A stretch of 64,000 nt of DNA from Candidatus Binatia bacterium. Its GTDB lineage: Bacteria; Desulfobacterota; Binatia; Bin18. Of this stretch, positions 18,047 to 26,209 are shown one piece after another. A program made the translations under genes and the position numbers. The DNA lies in the NCBI GenBank assembly GCA_022820725.1, contig JAJEFA010000011.1, forward strand, positions 124,001 to 188,000, written 5' to 3'. The stretch's first letter is position 1; each line of letters starts with the position of its first letter. The notes beneath the pieces were generated by a model. It was not told where the DNA came from. It did no database searches and saw nothing but the letters and a program-made list of their open reading frames with translations.

Positions 18047-18592
18047 ATGACCGAACCATCAGACGACGCCCTGGCAATTCGTGCCGGGGCCGGGGACCGG
18101 GAGGCGTTCGCCGAGTTGCTCAAGCGCCACTACGACCGGATGTTCCGGATCGGTGTCCGCGTCCTCGGTGATGCGGACGCGGCGGCCGACCTTGCCCAGG
18201 AGGTCTGCGTCGGTCTGCCCGGCAAGTTGACCTCCTATCGCCGGGAAGGCCGATTCACCACTTGGCTTTATCGGGTGGTGGTGAACGCGGCCCGGGATGC
18301 GCTCCGCCGTGCGGCGACCCGGCGGCGCCTGGAAAGCGACTACACGGCGCTGAAGGCGCCGGACCGTCCGGGGCACAGTCCGGTGGAGAGCGAGTCCGTC
18401 TGGCTGCGCCAGGCCCTGGGGCGCTTGTCGGCCGAGTTGCGAACCACCGTGATCCTGGTGATTGAGGAGGGCCTGGGCCATGCCGAAGCCGGGAAAGTCC
18501 TGGGCGTGACCGCCGCCACCGTGTCCTGGCGTATGCACAAGGTGCGCAAATGTCTGCGCGCATATGCAGTCAAAGAGGAAGTGGTCCTATGA
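18047..18592 (+). CDS. ECF-type RNA polymerase sigma factor
   Basis: A 181-residue sigma-70 family protein with only regions 2 and 4. Region 2 is seen in FAELLKRHYDRMFRIGVRVLGDADAAADLAQEV and GRFTTWLYRVVVNAARDALRR; region 4 in LSAELRTTVILVIEEGLGHAEAGKVLGVTAATVSWRMHKVRKCLR, whose helix-turn-helix reads the -35 box. GGCGGAGGACG precedes the ATG. Its stop overlaps the start of the VWA membrane protein (ATGA at 18589), so the two are translationally coupled, and the downstream protein may act as or replace an anti-sigma factor (inference). Confidence 0.9.
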   Translation: MTEPSDDALAIRAGAGDREAFAELLKRHYDRMFRIGVRVLGDADAAADLAQEVCVGLPGKLTSYRREGRFTTWLYRVVVNAARDALRRAATRRRLESDYTALKAPDRPGHSPVESESVWLRQALGRLSAELRTTVILVIEEGLGHAEAGKVLGVTAATVSWRMHKVRKCLRAYAVKEEVVL

Positions 18593-20574
18593 ACGACGAA
18601 ATTGAACGCTTGCAGTCGGCGCTTCGCGCCAACCGGCCCAGCCCGTCGGCCGAAGTCCAGGAACGGGCGCTTGCCGCCGCGCTCGCCGCCTTCGATGACC
18701 ACCACCGAACGCGCAGTAAGGACGCCGTCCAAGCCGAGTACGACAACCGCCGTCGCGGAGTCTGGTGGCTGTTTCTGCCGGTCTCGAATTGGTGGAGCCG
18801 CCCGGCGTTCGCCAGCGCGATAACCTTGGGGCTGGCCGCCGTCCTGTTTGTTGCCTACCTGCGGCCCTTCACCCAGCCTCCACCCCCATTCCCGGCTCCG
18901 CCCCTTAGGTCAGGGTTCGGAGCCAGCATTCAGGAGCAAGATTGGGGGGAGGAGCAAGATGATTGGCAGGGGGAGCCGCCGGATACCCTCTCCAGCCTCA
19001 CCGGGGTATTCACCAGTGAGGAGTCAGCTCCCCCCCTCGGCCTTCGTGCAGCCCCCGGGGGACGCGCCATGCACTCGCGCACGGCCGATAGAGCTGGCGG
19101 CCCCGCCTTCCGCGACCAGGGCCGCGACCGGTTTACCGCCTTCGACCCCAACCCGGTCAAGGTGACCGCAGAAGAGCCAGTCTCCACCTTCTCCATTGAC
19201 GTGGATACCGCTTCCTACGCCTTCATGCGCGCCTCGCTGAACCAGATGGTGCTGCCCTCTCAAGACGCCGTGCGCATCGAGGAACTGATCAACTATTTCC
19301 CATATAACTACTCCCTGCCCGACAGCCGGGAAGCGCCCTTCGCCGCCAGCGTCGCCGTGCTGCCTGCCCCCTGGAACCCGACCAACCGGCTGCTGCACAT
19401 CGGCATACGAGGGTATACGCAGGACCCCGGCGCGGCTAAACAGGCCAACTTGGTATTCCTGGTCGACACTTCAGGCTCGATGAATGCGCCCAATAAGCTG
19501 CCGCTGCTGGTCAACTCACTGAAACTGCTGCTCGAGACCCTCACCCCGCAAGACCGAGTGGCTGTCGTCACCTATGCCGGCGCGGCCGGCGTCGCGCTTC
19601 CGCCCACCCCGGTAGCCGAGAAACCACGGATTCACGCCGCCTTGGATCGCCTGGGGGCCGGCGGCTCGACCGCTGGGGCTGAAGGCATCCGTCAGGCTTA
19701 TCTGCTCGCGGAAGAGCACTTTGTCGCCGACGGCATCAACCGGGTCGTGCTGGCCACGGATGGCGACTTCAACGTGGGCATCATCGACCCGCAAGCGCTC
19801 ACCGGCTTTGTCTCCAGAAAGCGGAACAGCGGGGTCTATCTGTCCGTGCTCGGCTTCGGCATGGGCAACTACAATGATGATGTGATGCAGCGCCTGGCCC
19901 AGAACGGCAACGGCAACGCCGTCTATATCGACAGCCTGTCCGAAGCTCGCAAAGCCCTGTCGGAGGAGGCCACGGCATTGCTCTTCCCCATCGCCAAGGA
20001 CGTGAAGATTCAGGTCGAGTTCAATCCGGCAACGGTGAGCGAGTACCGGCTGATCGGCTATGAAACCCGCATGCTGCGCCGCGAAGACTTCAGCAACGAC
20101 CAGGTGGACGCCGGCGACATCGGCGCCGGCCACATCGTAACCGCCATCTATGAACTGACACCTGCCGGCTCCGGGGCCGAACGGACCGCACCCCTGCGCT
20201 ACCAGGCTGCGGCACCGGTCGACAGCGCCTTCAAGGACGAACTCGCCTTTCTGAAGATCCGCTACAAGCTGCCTGAGGAAGAGACCAGCAAGCTGATCAC
20301 CAGGCCCGTGACCTCGGCGGATGCGGCGACGAGCGTTGCAGCCGCCCCACGTGAGGCGCGTTTCGCCGCCGCGGTCGCCGCGTTCGGCCAGTTGCTGCGC
20401 GGCGGACGCTATATCGGTGATTACGACTACAACGATGTCGCCGCGCTCGCCCAGGACGCGCGCGGTCAGGATCCCTATGGCTACCGGGCCGAGTTTATCG
20501 GCCTGGTCAAGCTCGCGGAATCCGCCGCTGCCCTGGCGCCACTACCGCCCCCCGATACAATAAACGGCCCCTAG
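18589..20574 (+). CDS. VWA-domain protein, YfbK family, membrane-anchored
   Basis: A 661-residue protein: cytoplasmic N-terminus (1-75), one transmembrane helix around ITLGLAAVLFVAYL, a Pro-rich extracytoplasmic linker, a vWF_A N-terminal region (PVSTFSIDVDTASYAFMRASL and DAVRIEELINYFPY), a von Willebrand A domain with the MIDAS motif DTSGSMN, and a C-terminal DUF3520-like region (YRLIGYETRMLRREDF, VTAIYELTP). The short N-terminus before the helix occupies the place of an anti-sigma domain. The start overlaps the sigma-factor stop. Homologues of this sigma-VWA pairing occur widely; the ligand is unknown. Its stop codon TAG is formed by the CTAG end of a MITE-like element. Confidence 0.85.
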   Translation: MNDEIERLQSALRANRPSPSAEVQERALAAALAAFDDHHRTRSKDAVQAEYDNRRRGVWWLFLPVSNWWSRPAFASAITLGLAAVLFVAYLRPFTQPPPPFPAPPLRSGFGASIQEQDWGEEQDDWQGEPPDTLSSLTGVFTSEESAPPLGLRAAPGGRAMHSRTADRAGGPAFRDQGRDRFTAFDPNPVKVTAEEPVSTFSIDVDTASYAFMRASLNQMVLPSQDAVRIEELINYFPYNYSLPDSREAPFAASVAVLPAPWNPTNRLLHIGIRGYTQDPGAAKQANLVFLVDTSGSMNAPNKLPLLVNSLKLLLETLTPQDRVAVVTYAGAAGVALPPTPVAEKPRIHAALDRLGAGGSTAGAEGIRQAYLLAEEHFVADGINRVVLATDGDFNVGIIDPQALTGFVSRKRNSGVYLSVLGFGMGNYNDDVMQRLAQNGNGNAVYIDSLSEARKALSEEATALLFPIAKDVKIQVEFNPATVSEYRLIGYETRMLRREDFSNDQVDAGDIGAGHIVTAIYELTPAGSGAERTAPLRYQAAAPVDSAFKDELAFLKIRYKLPEEETSKLITRPVTSADAATSVAAAPREARFAAAVAAFGQLLRGGRYIGDYDYNDVAALAQDARGQDPYGYRAEFIGLVKLAESAAALAPLPPPDTINGP

Positions 20575-20720
20575 AGCGGTTTACGTTAGGCTGTAGCCAC
20601 GGTGTTGCCCTCTCGTCATGCCGGACGTGATCCGGCATCCAGCGGCCGGGGGGCCGGGAGCCTGGCTTCCTGCTTGCGCAGGAATGCCGGGCGGCTACAC
20701 AGCATCGTAATTTGCTCTAG
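20571..20720. mobile_element. MITE-like element with terminal inverted repeats
   Basis: About 150 bases starting and ending with CTAG. The left end (CTAGAGCGGTTTACG, then GGCTGTAGCC) matches the reverse complement of the right end (CTAGAGCAAATTACG, then GCTGTGTAGCC), giving imperfect terminal inverted repeats of about 30 bases. Inside is a short hairpin (GCCGGA ... TCCGGC) like the CGTCATGCCGGA...TCCGGCATCC repeats seen in many proteobacterial genomes. It has no coding capacity. The left CTAG supplies the stop of the VWA gene and the right CTAG the stop of the CoA-transferase fragment. A left half-copy lies at 32825. Confidence 0.55.
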
Positions 20721-20972
20721 GAATTCTTCTCAAACAGGACCCCGGCCTCGCGTAGCTGTTACACCTCTTCGGGTGACCGTTTCAGATATGCGGTGAGAAT
20801 CTCCTCGTTGTGCTGTCCCAGGGTGGGGGCTTTGAGCGGCAAGTCTTCAGGAAAGCGAGAAAAGCGGAGCGGCATGCCGGAGATATCAAACTCTCCGATA
20901 ATGGGGTCATTGATGGTGCGTACGGTGCCGCGTTCCCGTAGGTGGGGGTGCTGCGTCGTTTCCACCACCGAA
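20717..20972 (-). pseudogene. Fragment: 3' end of a CaiB/BaiF CoA-transferase gene
   Basis: The minus strand encodes VETTQHPHLRERGTVRTIND..., about 85 codons nearly identical to the C-terminus of the intact gene at 23026. A CAA codon of the intact gene has become TAA (SPEEV-stop-QLREAGVLFEKNS), so even this tail is broken. Similarity stops at about 20972, just downstream of the SDR gene at 21006. It is a partial duplicate; no function is expected. Confidence 0.75.
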
Positions 20973-21005
20973 CACCCATCTCGTTACTCGACCTCCAGCA
21001 AGGCT

Positions 21006-21767
21006 TCACTGCGCCATATAGCCGCCGTCCACCGGCATGGGGTGTCCGGTGACAAAAGACGCCGCATCCGAGCACAGCCAGACGACCGCCTCCGCAATTT
21101 CCTCGGGTTGCCCCAAACGGCCCACCGGCTGGGCGGCGGCCATTTTCTCCACCACCCGAGGACGCCGCTGGCCGACGCTCTGAAGCATGGGCGTGTCAAT
21201 CGGACCGGGGCAGACGGCGTTGACGCGAATACCCGCCCTGGCATACTCCAGGGCGGCCGTTTTGGTCAGGCCCACCACGCCATGTTTACTGGCCACATAG
21301 GCGCCGGCGCGCGGCACGCCGATCAGCCCGGCATCGGACGCCGTATTGACGATGGCCCCTTTGCCCTGGGTGAGCATACGCGGAATCTCCGCTTTCATAC
21401 ACAGCCATACACCCGTCAGGTTAATGGCAATGATGCGGTCCCAGTTCTCTTCCGTACAGTCAACCGTGCTCTGTGCCTTGCCGGCTATGCCGGCATTATT
21501 ATGCGCGCAGTCCAAGCGGCCATAGGTTTCGACCGCCGTATTGATTAACGCTTCTACATCAGCCGCCTGCGAGACATCGGCTTGCACAAACACGGCCTCG
21601 CCGCCCGTGTCGCGAATCAGGCGAACCGTTTCCTCTCCGCCTTCGACGACAATGTCGGAAACGACCACCTTGGCGCCCTCGCGCGCAAAGGCCAGGGCCG
21701 ACTGTCTGCCTATGCCCGACCCGCTGCCCGTGACCAGCGCCACTTTTCCCTCAACCAGTCCCGCCAT
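21006..21767 (-). CDS. Short-chain dehydrogenase/reductase (SDR)
   Basis: A 253-residue classical SDR oxidoreductase. The Rossmann glycine motif is VTGSGSGIGRQ, the NNAGIAG strand follows, and the catalytic YVASKHGVVGL (Tyr-x-x-x-Lys) and VCPGPIDTPM are present; Asp at the end of beta-2 (VVVSDIV) favours NAD. The tail is SFVTGHPMPVDGG. GGAG lies eight bases upstream of the ATG at 21767; four extra codons upstream are unlikely. It is the last intact gene of a minus-strand unit with two CoA-transferases. It probably oxidises a hydroxyacyl-CoA or alcohol in the same pathway. Confidence 0.88.
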   Translation of the reverse strand: MAGLVEGKVALVTGSGSGIGRQSALAFAREGAKVVVSDIVVEGGEETVRLIRDTGGEAVFVQADVSQAADVEALINTAVETYGRLDCAHNNAGIAGKAQSTVDCTEENWDRIIAINLTGVWLCMKAEIPRMLTQGKGAIVNTASDAGLIGVPRAGAYVASKHGVVGLTKTAALEYARAGIRVNAVCPGPIDTPMLQSVGQRRPRVVEKMAAAQPVGRLGQPEEIAEAVVWLCSDAASFVTGHPMPVDGGYMAQ

Positions 21768-21788
21768 ATTGCTCTCCAAAAATAAGAA

Positions 21789-23012
21789 TTATCGATTCTC
21801 CTCGACCACGACCCCGGCCTCGCGCAGTTGCTGCACCTCTTCCACCGAGCGTCCCAAATATGAAGTCAGCACCTCTTCGTTGTGTTGTCCCAGGGTGGGC
21901 GCGTGGAGGGGGAGTTCGTCCGGGAACTCGGAAAACTTGAGCGGAAAACCGGGCACGTCGAGATCACCATGGATCGGGTCGTTGATTGTTGTCACGGTTC
22001 CACGTTCTCGCAGATGCGGGTAGTCGAGGGTCTCGGCAACGGAGAGCACCGGAGCGACCGGAACGTTGAACTCCTCTAAATAGGCGACCGCACTCTCGAC
22101 ATCCGGAAACGTTTGCAGCCAGTCTTCGACCAGTTTGATCACTTCGTCTCGGCGTTCGAGCCGGGCTTGATCCGTATTGTACTGTGGATCGTCAATCAGC
22201 TCAGGCCGTTTGATCGCTTTGCAGAAATCCGGCCAATGATGGAAAATGGCCATAATAACCAAGTAGCCACCGTTGCCACGAAAGACCCCTGAGGGGCAGG
22301 CATACGTCATATGACGGCCCACCCGGGTTGGCTGAATGGCGCCTTCTGTGGCACGCGGGGTATGCACGTTGACCTCGTGGTAGTGATAGTACACATCCAA
22401 CAGCGCAACATCGAGATGCTGGCCCCGCCCGGTATTGTCCCGGTGGCGCAGGGCCGCCAGGACGGCGAGTGCGCCATGGACCCCCGTGCTGACATCGCCC
22501 ATTCCGACCAGCGGGATGTACGGGGCATCGTTCTCCTCTCCGACCATTGAGGTCACCCCGGAATACGCCTGAGCGATATAATCGTAGCCAGGCTTATGGG
22601 CTAAGGGGCCGGTCTGGCCAAGGGCAGAGATCGAGCACAGAATGATATCCGGCTTGAGATCTTTGAGCCGCTCATAACTGAGACCCATATCCGCCATGAC
22701 GCCGGGCTTGAAATTCTCAACCACGATATCAACGTGCTGAATCAGCTCCGTCACAAGCGCCATGCCGCGCGGATCGCGCAGATTGACGCACAGACTTTTC
22801 TTGCCCCGATTGTGCTGAACGTGGAACAAGCTCCGTTTGTTGCGAAACATTGAGAAATTTCGCCCAAGATCGCCCTTGGGCGCAGACTCGACTTTGATAA
22901 CGTCGGCGCCCATCTCGGCCAGCATGCGGCTACACGTTGGGCCGGCCAGAGCGCGGGTGAAATCGAGCACACGCAGTCCGCTGAGAACATGCTGCGTACC
23001 TTGGGTCGTCAT
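21789..23012 (-). CDS. CaiB/BaiF family CoA-transferase (class III)
   Basis: A 407-residue class III CoA-transferase. Family marks are LRVLDFTRALAGPTCSRMLAEMGADVIKVESAPKGD, KKSLCVNLRDPRG, VENFKPGVMADMGL (with the catalytic Asp region downstream), and SALGQTGPLAHKPGYDYIAQAYSGV. These dimers move CoA between acyl-CoA and a free carboxylate through an aspartyl-anhydride. The start at 23012 has AAGGAGACGGCT before it; the frame is open ten codons higher. It lies 13 bases after a close paralogue (23026) and 21 bases before the SDR gene. Confidence 0.9.
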   Translation of the reverse strand: MTTQGTQHVLSGLRVLDFTRALAGPTCSRMLAEMGADVIKVESAPKGDLGRNFSMFRNKRSLFHVQHNRGKKSLCVNLRDPRGMALVTELIQHVDIVVENFKPGVMADMGLSYERLKDLKPDIILCSISALGQTGPLAHKPGYDYIAQAYSGVTSMVGEENDAPYIPLVGMGDVSTGVHGALAVLAALRHRDNTGRGQHLDVALLDVYYHYHEVNVHTPRATEGAIQPTRVGRHMTYACPSGVFRGNGGYLVIMAIFHHWPDFCKAIKRPELIDDPQYNTDQARLERRDEVIKLVEDWLQTFPDVESAVAYLEEFNVPVAPVLSVAETLDYPHLRERGTVTTINDPIHGDLDVPGFPLKFSEFPDELPLHAPTLGQHNEEVLTSYLGRSVEEVQQLREAGVVVEENR

Positions 23013-23025
23013 AGCCGTCTCCTTG

Positions 23026-24249
23026 CTACGAATTCTTCTCAAACAGGACGCCGGCCTCGCATAGCTGTTGCACCTCTTCGGGCGACCGTTTCAGGTAGGC
23101 GGAGAGAATCTCCTCGTTATGCTGTCCCAGGGTGGGGGCTTTGAGCGGCAGGTCGTCGGGAAACCGGGAAAAGCGGAGCGGCATGCCGGGGATATCAAAC
23201 TCACCGACAATGGGGTCATCAATGGTGCGCACGGTGCCGCGTTCCCGCAGGTGAGGGTGCTGTGTTGTTTCCGCTACCGACAAGACCGGTGCAACCGGAA
23301 CCCCGAATTGCTCCATATGAGCCACTGCGCTCTCAACATCGGAAAAGGTTGCCTGCAGCCAGTCCTCGATAATCTCGACAACCTCGTCCCGATGTTCGAG
23401 GCGTAGCGCCTCAGTGCCATAGCGCTCGTGTTCCACCAACTCCGGTTTCTCCATGGCGGCACACAGGTCCTTCCAGTGATGCAGAAAGGCCATGATGACC
23501 ACCGAGCCGCCCTTGGCCCGAAAGATGCCTGCCGGACAGACATAGGTTAAATGCCGGCCGGCCCGGGTCGGATTCATTTTGCCCTTGGTGCCGCTGTACT
23601 GATGGACATTGACCTCGTGGTAGTGGTAGTACACGTCCAGCAGGCCGATATCGAGATGCTGTCCTTCGCCGGTGCGGTCGCGGTAGCGCAGGGCGGATAC
23701 CACGGCCAGGGCGGCGTGGACGCCCGTGCTCACATCGCCCATCCCGACCAGCGGCAGATACGGGGCTTCGTCCGGGTCGCCGATCATGGAGGTGACCCCG
23801 GAGTAGGCCTGGGCAATATAGTCATAGCCGGGTTTGGTTGACAGCGGCCCCTTCTGGCCCAGAGCCGAGATCGAGCACAGGATAATATTCGGCTTGATTT
23901 TCTTGAGCTCTTCATACCCCAGCCCCATCTGGGCGATCACACCGGGCTTGAAATTCTCGACCACTACGTCCATCTGCGCAATCAGTTCCTTAATAATGTC
24001 CATGGCTTTGGGGTCGCGGATATTTACGCACAAGCTCTTCTTGCCCAGATTCTGCTGAATGAAATAGAGGCTGCGTTCCTTTTCAAAGACCGATATGCCG
24101 CGCACCATATCGCCGCGGGGCGCGGACTCGACCTTAATCACATCGGCGCCCATCTCGGCCAGCATCCGGGTGCAACTCGGTCCGGCCAGGGCCCGGGTAA
24201 AATCCAAAACCCGCAAATCGCTCAAAATATGTTCCATTCCGTATGCCAT
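23026..24249 (-). CDS. CaiB/BaiF family CoA-transferase (class III)
   Basis: A 407-residue paralogue of the neighbouring gene, sharing long identical blocks (LDFTRALAGP, MLAEMGADVIKVESAP, APTLGQHNEEIL). It starts at 24249 behind GGAGGAACACG, within an unbroken frame that begins six codons earlier. It follows an SDR gene by 33 bases. The two copies probably form a heterodimer or serve two acyl substrates (inference). A third, broken copy of the 3' end lies at 20717 and is closest to this gene. Confidence 0.9.
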   Translation of the reverse strand: MAYGMEHILSDLRVLDFTRALAGPSCTRMLAEMGADVIKVESAPRGDMVRGISVFEKERSLYFIQQNLGKKSLCVNIRDPKAMDIIKELIAQMDVVVENFKPGVIAQMGLGYEELKKIKPNIILCSISALGQKGPLSTKPGYDYIAQAYSGVTSMIGDPDEAPYLPLVGMGDVSTGVHAALAVVSALRYRDRTGEGQHLDIGLLDVYYHYHEVNVHQYSGTKGKMNPTRAGRHLTYVCPAGIFRAKGGSVVIMAFLHHWKDLCAAMEKPELVEHERYGTEALRLEHRDEVVEIIEDWLQATFSDVESAVAHMEQFGVPVAPVLSVAETTQHPHLRERGTVRTIDDPIVGEFDIPGMPLRFSRFPDDLPLKAPTLGQHNEEILSAYLKRSPEEVQQLCEAGVLFEKNS

Positions 24250-24282
24250 CGTGTTCCTCCGTTTCAATTCGTGTCTTTGCTC

Positions 24283-25062
24283 TCAGTCCCACATCAGCCC
24301 GCCGTCAACATTGAACGATTGGCCGGTGATATTACGCGCCTCATCCGAGGCCAGGAAGACGGCCATATTGGCAATATCATCCGGGCTGTTGGAGCGCTTG
24401 AGGGGAATCGAGGCATCAAGCCGGGCGGTCGCCTGTTCTTCGCTTATCCCCTCGCGCTCGGTCAGTTGTTTCATGACGTTGGTGTACAAATCCGTACGGG
24501 TGGCACCGGGGCAGATGGCATTCACATTAATATTATGTTTGGCGAGCTGCGAGGCGCCGATGCGGGTCATGGCGATGACGGCCCCCTTTGAGCCGGCGTA
24601 CGAGATATTCGACGTACCCCGAAAGCCCTTGCCGGCGATGGACGCGATATTCACGATTCGGCCTTCTTTGCGTTTTGCCATCTCGCGCGCCACGGCCTGC
24701 ATACAGAAAAAGACGCCCTTGGCATTCACCGAATGAATCCAGTCCCAATCCTCTTCGGTGACATCAAAAAACCCCAGGCTTTTGGTGACGCCGGCGTTGT
24801 TGACCAGAAGATCAATCCGGCCAAAGGTTTCCATTGCGGTGGTGACCATGGCGTTGATGTCTTCCACCCGGCCCATGTCCGTTTTGACAAAGAGACCACG
24901 GCGGTCGTGGGCGCTCACCTCAGCCGCGGTCTGCTTGCCGGTGACCTCATTGATTTCTGCGCCCACCACATGGGCGCCCTCTTTGGCACACCGCAGGGCA
25001 ATGGCCTTGCCCATGCCGGTCCCAATCCCTGTTACAATGGCAATTTTCTCTTTGAGCAACAT
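24283..25062 (-). CDS. Short-chain dehydrogenase/reductase (SDR)
   Basis: A 259-residue SDR: VTGIGTGMGKAIALRCAKEGA (nucleotide-binding), DLLVNNAGVTKSLGF, catalytic YAGSKGAVIAMTRIG, and SFNVDGGLMWD at the tail. The frame is open 69 codons further up, but the ATG at 25062 has AAGGAGGG in front and begins the fold. It is the first SDR of the cluster, 59 bases downstream of an LLM gene on the same strand. Beta-2 ends in a Glu (VVGAEIN), consistent with NAD preference. Confidence 0.88.
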   Translation of the reverse strand: MLLKEKIAIVTGIGTGMGKAIALRCAKEGAHVVGAEINEVTGKQTAAEVSAHDRRGLFVKTDMGRVEDINAMVTTAMETFGRIDLLVNNAGVTKSLGFFDVTEEDWDWIHSVNAKGVFFCMQAVAREMAKRKEGRIVNIASIAGKGFRGTSNISYAGSKGAVIAMTRIGASQLAKHNINVNAICPGATRTDLYTNVMKQLTEREGISEEQATARLDASIPLKRSNSPDDIANMAVFLASDEARNITGQSFNVDGGLMWD

Positions 25063-25121
25063 GCTGTCCCTCCTTCGCTGGCAATGTCGTCTTATAATCT
25101 GTGAGTGAGGGGGCCGCGCCC

Positions 25122-26162
25122 CTATGCGTGAAACTCTGGCATCACTTCCTTGGCAAACAACTCCAGCCCCTGACGCGCCCGCTGAGGGTCGCGTGCCCCG
25201 GCGTGAAAATAGAACGCTACCTGATCGAGACCAAACTCGTCGTTGAGCTCGTACAGCCGGCGTCGGCACTCGGCCGGGGTGCCGACAACCGCACGTTCTT
25301 CCACATCGTCCGGCATGGAGAGAATAAATTCGAGGTAGGAACGCATGGGGTCGTGCGCCGGGACTTGATGGAGTGCCTCACGTGGCACAAACGAGGTGAT
25401 TAATTCCGTATAGGCCCGTGTGGTTTCTCTCGCGTCGCGTACGGCTTCCTGATGATCGTTATTGACAAACAGAAAGAAGATGCACGTCGTCCGGGTTGGC
25501 CCATGGCCGTGTTCCTGCAATGTCGCGCGGTAGTGCTGGAGTCGGGAGACGACCTCGGGATGGGGTGCGCTCAACCACGGGACGACAAACGCATTGTCTC
25601 CGATCTTCCCGGCGCCTTCAAACGATTCACGGCTGAGGGTGCCGCGATAGATCGGGGGGTGGGGTTGCTGGAGCGGCTTGGGGCCGACAGACAACGACGG
25701 TACCTGCCAGAATTCGCCCTGATACTCAAAGGGATCCTCAGTCCAGGCCCGTCGAATAATTTCCAGGGACTCTTCGTAGCGTGCGCGACTCTCGGCCTGA
25801 TCAACACAAAATCCTTCAAAATGCTTGGGAATAATCCCGCGTCCGGCCCCAAAGTTGAGCCGACCGTTGCTCAGGATATCGAGCATGGCAAAGTCCTCGG
25901 CCTTCCTGAGCGGATTCTCAAACGGTAGTAGACTGATCGCCGTGCCCAGCCGAATCCGCGAGGTCTCACGGGCGACTGCGGTCAGAAACATTTGCGGACT
26001 GGGACAAATGCCGAACGCATAGAAGTGTTCTTCACCCAGCCAGATCGAGTCAAAACCGAGTTCCTCGGCCTGGACGCAAATATCAAGGGTGTCTTGAAAA
26101 TATTGTGCCTCGTCTTGCCTGTCACGGAAAAAATCAAAAAGAGAAAACAGACCAAACTCCAT
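25122..26162 (-). CDS. Luciferase-like (LLM) flavin-dependent monooxygenase
   Basis: A 346-residue LLM enzyme, MEFGLFSLFDFFRDRQDEAQYFQ at the start, FDSIWLGEEHFYAFGICPSP, RIRLGTAISLLPFENPLRKAED, MLDILSNGRLNFGAGRGI and VGTPAECRRRLYEL. It is a clear tandem paralogue of the gene at 26210, with the same length and motifs. The two LLM genes, two SDRs and two CoA-transferases read in one direction with short gaps and may form one degradative operon. Confidence 0.87.
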   Translation of the reverse strand: MEFGLFSLFDFFRDRQDEAQYFQDTLDICVQAEELGFDSIWLGEEHFYAFGICPSPQMFLTAVARETSRIRLGTAISLLPFENPLRKAEDFAMLDILSNGRLNFGAGRGIIPKHFEGFCVDQAESRARYEESLEIIRRAWTEDPFEYQGEFWQVPSLSVGPKPLQQPHPPIYRGTLSRESFEGAGKIGDNAFVVPWLSAPHPEVVSRLQHYRATLQEHGHGPTRTTCIFFLFVNNDHQEAVRDARETTRAYTELITSFVPREALHQVPAHDPMRSYLEFILSMPDDVEERAVVGTPAECRRRLYELNDEFGLDQVAFYFHAGARDPQRARQGLELFAKEVMPEFHA

Positions 26163-26209
26163 AAGTAACTCCTTATGCAGGCAGGATGCGGTGATCCTTC
26201 CTCTACGGT

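Noticed and set aside
25098..25116. GC-rich hairpin between the SDR and LLM genes
   Set aside because: The arms are short and no T-tract follows on either strand, so a terminator call is not supported.
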